A stretch of DNA of 64,000 bases from Mesorhizobium sp. B2-3-4 (lineage in GTDB: Bacteria; Pseudomonadota; Alphaproteobacteria; Rhizobiales; Rhizobiaceae): positions 104,215 through 168,214 of the forward strand of contig NZ_VFVY01000017.1 of assembly GCF_006442315.1 (NCBI RefSeq). The letters are read 5' to 3'. The notes below the pieces were generated by a model. The model had not been told where the DNA came from, made no database searches, and was given only the letters and a program-made list of their open reading frames with translations. Position numbers and translations under genes: made by a program. Positions 9,019-18,621 of the stretch are shown piece by piece. Each line of letters starts with the position of its first letter. Positions within the stretch are counted from its first letter, which is position 1.

Positions 9019-10280
9019 GTGTCTCGATCGCTGACAGGGCCGAATGGCTTGGCGACAAGGATTTGCAGCGCCTGCTTGGCGCGCTTGCCGAAGGCGGTGA
9101 GGAAGCGCGCATCGCCGGCGGCGCCGTGCGCAACGCGCTGATGGGCCAGCCTGTCGCCGACATCGATATCGCCACGTCCTGCCTGCCGCAGGAGACCATC
9201 CGCCGCGCCGAGTTGCAAGGGTTCAAGGCGGTGCCGACCGGCATCGAGCATGGCACCATCACGGTGGTCGCCGGTGGAAAACCCTACGAAATCACTACTT
9301 TGCGCGCCGATGTCGAGACCGACGGCCGCCGCGCCAAAGTGTCGTTCGGACGCGACTGGAAGCTCGACGCGGAGCGGCGCGACTTCACCATCAACGCGCT
9401 TTACGCCGAAGCCGACGGGACGGTGGTCGACCTCGTCGGTGGCATCGCCGACATCGAGGCGCGCCGGCTGCGCTTCATCGGCGACCCGGAGGCGCGCATC
9501 CGCGAGGATTACCTGCGCATCCTGCGCTTCTTCCGCTTCTTTGCCTGGTACGGCGAGGGCCGGCCCGACGCCGAGGGGCTGAAGGCCTGCGCCCGGCTGA
9601 AGGAGGGCCTCGCCCAGCTCTCGGCGGAGCGCATCTGGTCGGAGCTGAAGAAGCTTCTGTCGGCGTCCGATGCCTCGCGCGCCTTGCTCTGGATGCGGCA
9701 GGCGGGTGTGCTGACCGCGGCGCTGCCGGAAAGCGAGCGGTGGGGCATCGACGCCATCCATGGGCTGACCAGGGCCGAAAAGGATCTTGGCTGGCCGCCG
9801 GACCCGATGCTGCGGCTGCAGGCGATGGTGCCGCCGGACGAGGCCCGCATGAAGATGCTGGCGGAGCGGCTGAAATTCTCGACCGGTGAAGCGGATCGCC
9901 TGCGCCATTGGTCGATGGCGATCGCGGTCGAAGCGAAGACGACCGAGGGGGAACTGGCCAAACGGCTCTATCGCGGCGACCGCCAGGGGCTGGTCGATCG
10001 CCTGAGGCTGTCGCTGGCAGGGGCACGCGTGCGCGCCGTCGAGGACAATGACGCGCTACTCGAGGCCGGAGGCTTTTCGCGCCTGCTTGCCTTCGCGCTC
10101 AAATGGGAAAGGCCTGAATTTCCCCTGCGCGGCGCCGATCTGACCGCGCTCGGCGCGACGCCAGGGCCAAAGCTCGGCGAAATCCTCAAAAATCTCGAGG
10201 CGGAATGGATCGAAGCGGGATTTGCGCCTGATCGCGACGCACTGCTGGAACGCGCCGCGCAGGCGTTGCGCGCCAGGTAA
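9015..10280 (+). CDS. cca: CCA tRNA nucleotidyltransferase / poly(A) polymerase family
   Basis: This is a 421-residue class II nucleotidyltransferase. The N-terminal catalytic motif RIAGGAVRNALMG followed by VADIDIATS supplies the DxD metal ligands. RRDFTINALYAEADG is the RRDxxxNA motif, and GDPEARIREDYLRILRFFRF matches the conserved ERxxxE/RxxR region. The protein adds or repairs the 3'-CCA end of tRNAs. The GTG start at 9015 overlaps the Nudix stop (GTGA), so the gene is coupled to it. Poly(A) polymerase activity cannot be excluded, but the motifs fit CCA-adding enzymes of Alphaproteobacteria. Confidence 0.95.
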   Translation: MSVSIADRAEWLGDKDLQRLLGALAEGGEEARIAGGAVRNALMGQPVADIDIATSCLPQETIRRAELQGFKAVPTGIEHGTITVVAGGKPYEITTLRADVETDGRRAKVSFGRDWKLDAERRDFTINALYAEADGTVVDLVGGIADIEARRLRFIGDPEARIREDYLRILRFFRFFAWYGEGRPDAEGLKACARLKEGLAQLSAERIWSELKKLLSASDASRALLWMRQAGVLTAALPESERWGIDAIHGLTRAEKDLGWPPDPMLRLQAMVPPDEARMKMLAERLKFSTGEADRLRHWSMAIAVEAKTTEGELAKRLYRGDRQGLVDRLRLSLAGARVRAVEDNDALLEAGGFSRLLAFALKWERPEFPLRGADLTALGATPGPKLGEILKNLEAEWIEAGFAPDRDALLERAAQALRAR

Positions 10281-10299
10281 CGATCTCAACGCAAATCCG

Positions 10300-10318
10300 A
10301 AAAGCGCCGCGCGCTTTT
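10300..10318. terminator. bidirectional terminator between cca and DUF1059
   Basis: AAAAGCGC (10300-10307), loop CGC, then GCGCTTTT (10311-10318) gives an 8-bp stem with A/T tails on both sides. It sits between convergent genes and could stop transcription from either direction. Confidence 0.65.
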
Positions 10319-10334
10319 GCCTGAGATGCTTCGA

Positions 10335-10520
10335 TCAGGCGGCGTCGCGGACTTTCTCGATGCGCGAGCGGATCGCCTCGATCATGGTCTCGCGGATCGT
10401 CGTCTCGCCATGGGTTTCGCGCATATGCTCGACGGCGCGGCGCATCACTTCGGCCTCTTCCTCGGCGCGCGTGTGCCATTCACAGCCAGGAACGAGCGAC
10501 CCGCAGTGAAATTGCTTCAT
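10335..10520 (-). CDS. DUF1059 domain-containing small protein
   Basis: The 61-residue protein begins MKQFHCGSLVPGCEWHTRAE, the typical DUF1059 opening with two conserved cysteines and the histidine of the EWHTRA segment. It continues with EAEVMRRAVEHMRETHGET. DUF1059 proteins are small and predicted metal-binding; their function is unknown. The ATG at 10520 follows a GGAGAA ribosome binding site, which settles the start although the frame is open further upstream. It lies between the convergent end of cca and hemF. Confidence 0.85.
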   Translation of the reverse strand: MKQFHCGSLVPGCEWHTRAEEEAEVMRRAVEHMRETHGETTIRETMIEAIRSRIEKVRDAA

Positions 10521-10671
10521 CGGATTTCTCCTTTTCTCCGTGGAGCCGTAAAGGCCCCGGTATTTTCTTGGCCCCGGTCGATTTCCAGACCGCAGGCAGG
10601 GGGTGGAAGCTATAACACGGACGGGGCGGTCTGGTTGCATCAAAGCGCCGTGTGCCGTGCGCCCCTGACGT

Positions 10672-11586
10672 TTACGGCCAGCGCACCTCCGGCGGCAGGC
10701 TGGAGAGGATCGAGGCGACATTGCCGCCGGTCTTCAGGCCGAAGATGGTGCCGCGATCGTGAAGCAGGTTGAATTCGACGTAGCGGCCACGGCGGATGAG
10801 CTGTTCGTCGCGATCGCCATCGGTCCAGTTGCCGTTGAAGTTGGCTCGCACGAGATGGCCGTAGACGACGAGAAATGAACGTCCGACATCCTGGACGAAA
10901 TTGAAATCGGCATTCCAGCCGCCCTTGTCCTCGCTCGAATGCAGCCAGTCGAAGAAGATGCCGCCGGTGCCGCGCGGCTCGTTGCGGTGCGGCAAGAAGA
11001 AGTATTCGTCGCACCAGGCCTTGAATTTCGGATAATCGGCGACGTCGGCGTTCTTCTCGCAGGCGAACTGCATGGCGCGCTGGAAGGCCACCGTGTCGGG
11101 GTCTTCCTGGGTGCGGCGGCGGTCGAGCACCGGCGTCAGGTCGGCGCCGCCGCCGAACCAATGGCGCGAGGTGACAACCAGGCGCGTGTTCATGTGCACG
11201 GCCGGAACGTTGGGGTTCCAGGGATGCGCGATCAGTGAAATGCCCGATGCCCAGAAACGCGGGTCTTCCTCGGCGCCGGGCATCTGCTTCCTGAATTCGG
11301 GCGAGAACTCGCCATGGACGGTCGAGGTGTGGACGCCGACCTTCTCGAAGACGCGGCCATGCATCATCGACATGGTGCCGCCACCGCCCTTGCCCTGATC
11401 GCGCTCCCACGGCGTCTTTTCAAAACGGCCTGGCGACCACGAGGCCAGCGGCCCCTGGAGATCCTGCTCGATCTGCTCGAAGGCGCCGCAGATGCGTTCG
11501 CGTAGCGCCTCGAACCACAGCCGCGCCTTCATCTTCTTCTCTTCGATGTCGGTGGGCAGGCCTGCCGGTATTTCGGGTCGTTCCAA
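10672..11586 (-). CDS. hemF: oxygen-dependent coproporphyrinogen III oxidase
   Basis: This 304-residue HemF converts coproporphyrinogen III to protoporphyrinogen IX in haem synthesis, using O2. Family motifs include RFEKTPWERDQGKGGGGTMS, VHTSTVHGEF, HMNTRLVVTSRHWFGGGADL, and WCDEYFFLPHRNEPRGTGGI. The C-terminus has GRYVEFNLLHDRGTIFGLKT. The best start is a TTG at 11586 preceded by GGAG seven bases away; the next in-frame ATG is 18 codons downstream and would trim the N-terminus. It is monocistronic on the minus strand. Confidence 0.96.
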   Translation of the reverse strand: MERPEIPAGLPTDIEEKKMKARLWFEALRERICGAFEQIEQDLQGPLASWSPGRFEKTPWERDQGKGGGGTMSMMHGRVFEKVGVHTSTVHGEFSPEFRKQMPGAEEDPRFWASGISLIAHPWNPNVPAVHMNTRLVVTSRHWFGGGADLTPVLDRRRTQEDPDTVAFQRAMQFACEKNADVADYPKFKAWCDEYFFLPHRNEPRGTGGIFFDWLHSSEDKGGWNADFNFVQDVGRSFLVVYGHLVRANFNGNWTDGDRDEQLIRRGRYVEFNLLHDRGTIFGLKTGGNVASILSSLPPEVRWP

Positions 11587-11720
11587 GTCGCGTCTCCGGT
11601 TGTGGGGCGAGTCGCATCCGGCCCCCCGGACAAAATGACTCGTCTTTTGCCGGCGCGATCCCTAATCTCTTAAGGATCAGGGTCAAGTCCCGTCTGATTC
11701 AGGGTGGAAGGAGTTCCTTC

Positions 11721-11978
11721 GTGCGCACCCCGGCAAGACCGCCGCTGGATGGCTTGAAGAAAAGGCTCGATCAGAGCCGGGCCGAGCGCGAGCTTAAGCC
11801 GCGCGACGGTTTCCTGCGCGAAACCTTCGTCCTGCCGCGCCCGGATGCGCGCCTCAAGGCCAAGGAATGGTTCGAACGGTTTCCCAAGCAGGCCTACTGG
11901 ACCGAGATCGAAAGCTGGTTCGAGCGCCCCGGGGATTTGATCGAGTTTACGATCAGGCGGCTGCCGGCGGCGGATTAG
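11721..11978 (+). CDS. small conserved hypothetical protein
   Basis: The 85-residue basic protein starts at GTG 11721 (VRTPARPPLDGLKKRLDQSR in the first 20 codons) and ends with DLIEFTIRRLPAAD. A central segment, RLKAKEWFERFPKQAYWTEI, is rich in aromatic and charged residues. No signal peptide or membrane helix is seen. I do not recognise a named family. It is divergent from hemF and convergent with soxR, and a palindromic repeat lies immediately downstream. Confidence 0.65.
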   Translation: MRTPARPPLDGLKKRLDQSRAERELKPRDGFLRETFVLPRPDARLKAKEWFERFPKQAYWTEIESWFERPGDLIEFTIRRLPAAD

Positions 11979-11988
11979 GATTTCGTCG

Positions 11989-12094
11989 CCCCGTTTACGG
12001 GGAGAGGCGGTGACGACGGCACAATCTTTCAATGCCGGCGCTGCCCCTCATCCGCCCTGCGGGCACCTTCTCCCCGCTAGCGGGGAGAAGGAAG
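11989..12094. repeat. dispersed palindromic repeat, copy B plus a partial copy
   Basis: A small stem CCCCGT-TT-ACGGGG lies at 11989-12002. A full element starts at 12038 and contains CATCCGCCC, GGGCACC and a perfect 26-bp palindrome at 12066-12091 whose half is CCTTCTCCCCGCT. The full copy matches the element at 660-713. It lies at a convergent junction and overlaps the end of soxR, whose last codons (SPR, stop) are read from the palindrome itself. Confidence 0.8.
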
Positions 12095-12529
12095 AACCAG
12101 CCGTCTTGCGCCCGTTCCCTCCCTCGCCAGCCGGTCGCCCTTGTTCCTCAGCGGGCATTTGTCGATCGACATGCAGCCGCAGCCGATGCAGTCGGACAGG
12201 CCGTCGCGCAGTTTCTTCATCTGGGCGATCTTGTGGTCGAGTTCGTCGCGCCAGGCGGTTGAAAGCAGGCTCCAGTCGTCGCGGGTCGGCGTGCGGCCCT
12301 CGGGAAGTGCTGCCAGTGCGGCGCCGATGTCGGCCAGCGAAATCCCGACTTCCTGGGCAATCCTGATAACTGCCACGCGCCGCAGCACGTCGCGGCCGTA
12401 GCGGCGCTGGTTGCCTGACGTGCGATGGCTGCGGATCAGTCCGCGCGCCTCGTAAAAATGCAACGCCGACACCGCGACACCGCTGCGCCTGGCCACCTGG
12501 CCGACCGTCAATTCCGTAACAGGCGCCAT
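12077..12529 (-). CDS. soxR: redox-sensitive transcriptional activator SoxR
   Basis: This 150-residue MerR-family regulator has the helix-turn-helix LTVGQVARRSGVAVSALHFY at residues 7-26 followed by EARGLIRSHRTSGNQRRYGR. The C-terminal [2Fe-2S] cluster site is CIGCGCMSIDKC (C-x2-C-x-C-x5-C), diagnostic of SoxR, which senses redox-cycling compounds and superoxide. A near-consensus SoxR box lies 18 bases upstream. No divergently transcribed target is adjacent; the other side of the box is the 3' end of trmL, so the gene probably controls itself and distant targets. The last residues come from a palindromic repeat. Confidence 0.95.
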   Translation of the reverse strand: MAPVTELTVGQVARRSGVAVSALHFYEARGLIRSHRTSGNQRRYGRDVLRRVAVIRIAQEVGISLADIGAALAALPEGRTPTRDDWSLLSTAWRDELDHKIAQMKKLRDGLSDCIGCGCMSIDKCPLRNKGDRLAREGTGARRLVLPSPR

Positions 12530-12547
12530 GTCCCACTTTCCGCTTGA

Positions 12548-12565
12548 CCTCAAGTTAAGTTGAGT
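12548..12565. promoter_or_regulatory. SoxR operator upstream of soxR
   Basis: CCTCAAGTTAAGTTGAGT at 12548-12565 matches the established SoxR box CCTCAAGTTAACTTGAGG at 16 of 18 positions. It lies between the soxR start (12529) and the trmL stop (12670) and reads into soxR. This suggests autoregulation. Confidence 0.85.
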
Positions 12566-12669
12566 TTGTAGCGAAGAAGTGTCGATTGAGCAAATGTCAG
12601 GAGAAGGCGATGTGCGCCTGGGTGCGACTGTCTGGAGAAACCGCCGCCGTGGCCGACGGCGAGGGCGTC

Positions 12670-13128
12670 CTATCGGAGCTGCCGGATGGCTTCGCCCGCC
12701 ACCATGGCGACGGACAGGGCGACATTGATGCTGCGCGCGCTGCCCTGCATCGGGATGGTCAGCCGCGCATCCGCCGCCTGATGGACTGGATCCGGCACGC
12801 CAGCGGATTCGCGGCCAAACAGGAGGATGTCGCCGTCGGCGAAGCTGAAGTCGGTGTAGCGGGCCGTAGCCTTGGTCGACAGCAGCACCAGCCGGCTCGC
12901 GCGGGCCTTGCGCCAGGTTTCGAAGGCGTGCCAGTCGACATGCCGGGTCAGCGCGGCCATTTCGATATAGTCCATGCCGGCACGCTTGAGCGCCTTGTCG
13001 GACAGCGGAAAGCCGGCCGGTTCGATGATGTCGACGCCAAGGCCGAGGCAAGCGGCGAGGCGCAGGATTGTCCCGGTATTGCCGGCAATGTCAGGCTGGT
13101 AGAGCGCGATGCGGAGACCATTGTTCAC
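12670..13128 (-). CDS. trmL: tRNA (cytidine/uridine-34 2'-O)-methyltransferase TrmL
   Basis: This is a 152-residue SPOUT methyltransferase. It shows IALYQPDIAGNTGTILRLAA at the N-terminus, and the knot motifs GDILLFGRESAGVPD and RSINVALSVAMVAGEAIRQL at the C-terminus. TrmL methylates the wobble-base ribose of tRNA-Leu isoacceptors. The start is GTG 13128 with AAGGA seven bases upstream. In rhizobia trmL commonly neighbours petABC; here about 6 kb carrying a leader peptide and ABC exporter genes separates them. Confidence 0.94.
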   Translation of the reverse strand: MNNGLRIALYQPDIAGNTGTILRLAACLGLGVDIIEPAGFPLSDKALKRAGMDYIEMAALTRHVDWHAFETWRKARASRLVLLSTKATARYTDFSFADGDILLFGRESAGVPDPVHQAADARLTIPMQGSARSINVALSVAMVAGEAIRQLR

Positions 13129-13268
13129 TTCCGCGTCCTTCTAATAAGTGGCAGATCGGCCACAGCCGCTTCGCGGTTTTGGAAATTCCTGGACCTGCGG
13201 GTGGCCATTTTCTGCGAAGTCGGGTATACGACCGGCATTGTCAACCCGAACCGATGGAGGGGTAATCC

Positions 13269-13346
13269 ATGATGACCATGCACATCCTACGCCTCTCCCG
13301 TGGGCCAGTATGCCCAGTGGCGGTTTCGGTACGACGATTCACCTGA
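13269..13346 (+). CDS. leader peptide (uORF A) upstream of the ABC exporter cluster
   Basis: A 25-codon ORF begins ATGATGACCATGCAC and encodes MMTMHILRLSRGPVCPVAVS followed by VRRFT and a stop at 13344-13346. A near-perfect Shine-Dalgarno, GGAGGGG (13256-13262), sits six bases upstream, much stronger than for most genes here. It aligns without gaps to another leader at 62766-62837 ahead of an ABC-F gene: M1, T3, H5, R11, G12, P13 and S20 are identical, and positions 2, 4 and 14 are similar. R-G-P recalls the RAPP/RAGP arrest motifs of ApdA and SecM. It is likely a regulatory peptide whose translation controls downstream genes; this is inference. Confidence 0.65.
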   Translation: MMTMHILRLSRGPVCPVAVSVRRFT

Positions 13347-13394
13347 CTCTCTAAGACTTGATCGCACCGATTCCCGCCGAAGCGTCTTTTCGGC
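13319..13394 (+). promoter_or_regulatory. candidate attenuator: mutually exclusive stems after leader A
   Basis: Stem 1 pairs GGCGG (13319-13323) with CCGCC (13374-13378) and CGGT (13327-13330) with ACCG (13366-13369). Stem 2 pairs GCCGAA (13376-13381) with TTCGGC (13389-13394). They share bases 13376-13378, so only one can form. A ribosome paused on leader A would cover the left arm of stem 1 and favour stem 2, just ahead of the ribosome binding site at 13399-13405. Pairing was done by eye. Confidence 0.4.
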
Positions 13395-13412
13395 TGTCAA
13401 AGGAATCCTGCG

Positions 13413-14003
13413 ATGTTTTTCAAAAAGTCCAAAGGGCTGAACGCCCAAACTGAGCCTGTCCGGACGGTCCGGACCGACGGCTTCAGTCGTGTCCAGACCG
13501 ATGCCTGGCATCGGGTCCAGACCGACGCAATTCGTGCCTACGGCCGAATGCCGGCGGACGATGTCGCGTCGCCTTTTCATCTCTATTTTCACGCGGAGGA
13601 CGGACCAATGTTCGATCCCTACAGAATACCGGGCTCGAGGAGCCTGCATATCCACCGGCTGCCGACATGGGCGCTGTTGATCGGCGATACCTATTCCTCG
13701 GCGGTCCATGCCGAAGTGCGCCGCCGTCCGCATCGCGGCATGCTGCCCGATGTCGATTTCTCGCGCGCGGTTCCCGATCCGAGCCGTCCGTCGCTGGTGC
13801 GCCGCATCATCCGGATGATCCGGCCGGGCGCGAGGATCCGGGTTGTCGACACCACGCCGGCAGCATCATCGAACGATGCTGTCGGCGAAAAGCCCGCGAA
13901 CCCCTATATTGCGCGAAGCAGGGCCGACGGTCCGGATGATTCCGGACCGTCGGCCCTCGGCGCCATGCGATCCGGGGGTTCCGTACGTCGCCACGCCGCG
14001 TAA
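13413..14003 (+). CDS. hypothetical protein with N-terminal octapeptide repeats
   Basis: The frame encodes 196 residues from ATG 13413 (ribosome binding site AAAGGAA). An alternative ATG at 13608 with GGAGGA upstream would give 131 residues, so the start is uncertain. Residues 17-40 are three tandem octapeptides, RTVRTDGF, SRVQTDAW and HRVQTDAI, encoded by 24-base repeats. The centre (SLHIHRLPTWALLIGDTYSS) and the basic PSLVRRIIRMIRPGARI segment look like genuine protein. A perfect 16-bp hairpin (13921-13956) falls within the C-terminal codons. It ends 31 bases before the ABC exporter and may be co-transcribed with it. I do not recognise the family. Confidence 0.55.
   Translation: MFFKKSKGLNAQTEPVRTVRTDGFSRVQTDAWHRVQTDAIRAYGRMPADDVASPFHLYFHAEDGPMFDPYRIPGSRSLHIHRLPTWALLIGDTYSSAVHAEVRRRPHRGMLPDVDFSRAVPDPSRPSLVRRIIRMIRPGARIRVVDTTPAASSNDAVGEKPANPYIARSRADGPDDSGPSALGAMRSGGSVRRHAA
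13921..13956 (+). terminator. perfect 16-bp hairpin within the end of the hypothetical ORF
   Basis: GGGCCGACGGTCCGGA (13921-13936), loop TGAT, and its exact complement (13941-13956) form a very stable stem. No U-run follows, so it is not a classic intrinsic terminator; it may be a pausing, processing or mRNA-stability element ahead of the ABC exporter genes. Confidence 0.5.
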
Positions 14004-14034
14004 GCGGAAAACCGATTTCTTATGAGCATGACCT

Positions 14035-15917
14035 ATGTTGTTGTTTAGCTGGTTTGAAAGAAGGCTCGATCCGTTCCCGGCAGCGGAGCCGGTCGAGCCG
14101 CCCAAGACGCTGGTGGCCTTCTGCCTGCATTATACGCGCGGCGCCTGGCCCTATATACTGGTCGACGCGGTGCTGGTGGCGGCCATCGCCATCGCAGAAG
14201 TGTGGATGTTCGGCTTTCTCGGCCGCATCGTCGACTGGCTGTCGGGGCAGAACCGCGAGACCTTCCTGCAGACGGAAGGCTGGAAGCTCGCCGGCATGGC
14301 CTTCATCGTGCTGTTCGCGCTGCCGGGCACGGTGTGGGTGCATTCGCTGCTCAACCAGCAGACGCTGATGGGCAACTATCCCATGCGCATCCGCTGGCAG
14401 GTGCATCGCTACCTGCTGAAACAGTCGATGAGCTTCTATCAGGACGAGTTCGCCGGCCGCATCGCCACCAAGCTGATGCAGACGGCGCTCGCCGTGCGCG
14501 AATGCGTCATCAAGGTGATCGACGTCCTCAACTATGTCATCGTCTATTTCCTCGGCATGCTGCTGATCGTCGGCTCGGCCGACTGGCGGCTGGCCGCGCC
14601 GCTCGGCGTCTGGCTGGTCGGCTACATCCTGTTGCTGCGCTTCTTCATCCCGCGCCTGGGCAAGGTCGGCGAGGAGCAGGCCAATGCGCGCTCGACCATG
14701 ACCGGCCGCGTCGTCGACAGCTACACCAACATCCAGACAGTCAAGCTGTTCAGCCACGCCAAGCGCGAAGCGACCTTTGCCAGGGAAGGCATGATGGGCT
14801 TCCTCGACACGGTCTACCGGTCGATGCGGCTGGTGACGGTGCTGTTCGGCTCGCTCTACATCCTGAACGCGCTGCTGCTGTTCTCGGTCACCGCCATCTC
14901 GCTGTGGCTGTGGATGGGGCAAGCGGTGACGATCGGCGCGGTCGCCGTGGTCATCGGCCTGGTGCTCAGAATGTGGGGCATGTCGCAGTGGATCATGTGG
15001 GAAATGTCGGGCCTTTTCGAGAATATCGGTACGGTGCAGGACGGCATTGCCTCGATCTCGCTGCCGCGGCTGGTCGAGGACAGGCCTGACGCGAGGGAGA
15101 TCAGCGTCTCCAGGGGCGATATCCGTTTCGAGGATATCCGCTTCCACTACGGCAAGCAGAAGGGTGTCATCGAAAACCTGTCGCTGGCGGTGAAGCCGGG
15201 CGAGAAGGTCGGCATTGTCGGCCGCTCGGGCGCCGGCAAGTCGACGCTGGTCAATCTGCTGCTGCGTTTCTACGACCTGGAAAGCGGCCGGATCCTGATT
15301 GACGGCCAGGAGATCGCCGGCGTGAAGCAGGATTCGCTGCGCGCCCAGATCGGCATGGTTACACAGGATACATCGCTGCTGCATCGTTCGGTGCGCGAGA
15401 ACATCCTTTATGGCCGGCCCGATGCCAGCGACGAGATGTTGCTCGAGGCGGCGCGGCGGGCCGAGGCGCTGGATTTCATAGCGGCGCTTTCGGACCATAG
15501 CGGCCGCAAGGGTTTCGACGCCTATGTCGGCGACCGCGGCGTCAAACTGTCCGGCGGCCAGCGGCAACGCATCGCCATCGCTCGCGTTATGTTGAAGGAT
15601 GCACCCATACTTATCCTTGACGAGGCGACGTCGGCGCTCGATTCCGAGGCGGAAGCCGCCATCCAGGAGAATCTGTACAAGCTCATGCAGGGCAAGACCG
15701 TCATTGCCATCGCGCACCGGCTGTCGACCATCGCGGCGATGGACAGGCTCGTGGTGATGGACCAGGGCCGGATCATCGAGGAGGGGTCGCACGAGGAGCT
15801 GGTCGCCAAGGGCGGGCTCTACGCGCAGCTCTGGCAGCGCCAGTCGGGCGGGTTCCTGCTCGAGGATGGTCCGGTCGACGTCGCCAACGACGCAATCGCA
15901 AAGGGCCAGGCTGCCGA

Positions 15918-15921
<4 letters not shown>
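14035..15921 (+). CDS. ABC exporter half-transporter, subunit 1 (fused permease-ATPase)
   Basis: This 628-residue protein has six predicted membrane helices in residues 25-330 and a C-terminal nucleotide-binding domain. Walker A is VGRSGAGKSTLVNL, the signature LSGGQRQRIAIARVML, and Walker B ILILDEATSALDSEAEAAIQ, followed by the H-loop IAHRLSTIA. It belongs to the MsbA/multidrug type of ABC exporter. Its last codons overlap the next gene (ATGA at 15918-15921), a paralogue of nearly equal length, so the two probably form a heterodimer. The substrate is unknown. The leader ORF and hairpins upstream suggest post-initiation control. Confidence 0.92.
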
Positions 15922-17801
<1,880 letters not shown>

Positions 17802-17805
17802 GCCA

Positions 17806-18294
17806 ATGGGTGCGGGGCAAGAGACGGTCTTTGTGCTGAGGCGGCTGCGGCCGACCGCACCGGCCTTCGATGCGCTGATGCAGGACAGCAGGCTGGAAGG
17901 CTACTGGATGCTGGTGCGGCTTCGCGACGGTTGGGTGAGCGGGCGCAACAAATTCCTAAAAAAGCCCGAGATGTTGCTCGGTGCCTATCATGGCCGGCAA
18001 CTGGTCGGCGTCGGCGGGCTGAACATCGATCCCTATTTCGAGGGTCGTGATTTCGGAAGGGTGCGTCATCTCTATGTCGGCCGAGCCTACCGGCGACTGG
18101 GCGTCGGCCATATGCTGTTATCGGCGATCATCGAGCGGGCGAGGGCGCATTTTTCGGCGCTCAACACACGCGCTCCGACGGAATCATTCGCCTTTTACGA
18201 AAGGCTTGGCTTTTTTCGCGTTTCCGGCGAGGAATTCGTCACGCACCGCATGCCGCTGGCCGCCGCAACGGCGAAGACAGGAAAGGCGAACTGA
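17806..18294 (+). CDS. GNAT family N-acetyltransferase
   Basis: This 162-residue protein has the GNAT acetyl-CoA loop VRHLYVGRAYRRLGVGHMLL (R/Q-x-x-G-x-G/A pattern near residues 85-104) and the C-terminal LNTRAPTESFAFYERLGFF, typical of the superfamily. The start at ATG 17806 is four bases after the ABC exporter stop, so it probably belongs to the same transcript and could modify the exporter's substrate. Acceptor specificity cannot be inferred. Confidence 0.85.
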   Translation: MGAGQETVFVLRRLRPTAPAFDALMQDSRLEGYWMLVRLRDGWVSGRNKFLKKPEMLLGAYHGRQLVGVGGLNIDPYFEGRDFGRVRHLYVGRAYRRLGVGHMLLSAIIERARAHFSALNTRAPTESFAFYERLGFFRVSGEEFVTHRMPLAAATAKTGKAN

Positions 18295-18606
18295 ATGTCG
18301 CTTCGACCTCCGTCAGGCCTGACCGGGTCGTCCGCCGCCGAACTTGCCTTCGACGCGCTCGGCCATGAAATCCTGGCCGAAAAGGCGGCGGCGCTCGGGC
18401 GTGCCGGCCAAAAGGTCGAGGAGACGCTGGCCCGGCTGGCCGGCAATGCCGACGAGGACCTGCGTCCCCGGCTTCTCAAGGAGGCCGCCATGGCCGTTCA
18501 CGCCTATTTCATCCAGCGCGAATTGTGCGGCCTGCGCAAGCACGATGCCGTCATCCGCGAATACAACATCCCCAAGGCGGTTCTGGTGAGACTGGGCGCC
18601 GCCTAG
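18295..18606 (+). CDS. small helical conserved protein (DUF6665-like)
   Basis: This 103-residue, mostly helical protein starts immediately after the GNAT stop. Distinctive segments are LAFDALGHEILAEKAAALGR and AMAVHAYFIQRELCGLRKHD, followed by VIREYNIPKAVLVRLGA. I associate this pattern with the rhizobial DUF6665 family, whose function is unknown; the assignment is from memory. It is the last gene of the ABC exporter unit and converges on the cupin gene. Confidence 0.75.
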   Translation: MSLRPPSGLTGSSAAELAFDALGHEILAEKAAALGRAGQKVEETLARLAGNADEDLRPRLLKEAAMAVHAYFIQRELCGLRKHDAVIREYNIPKAVLVRLGAA

Positions 18607-18621
18607 TTCCGTTTTCAGGAA

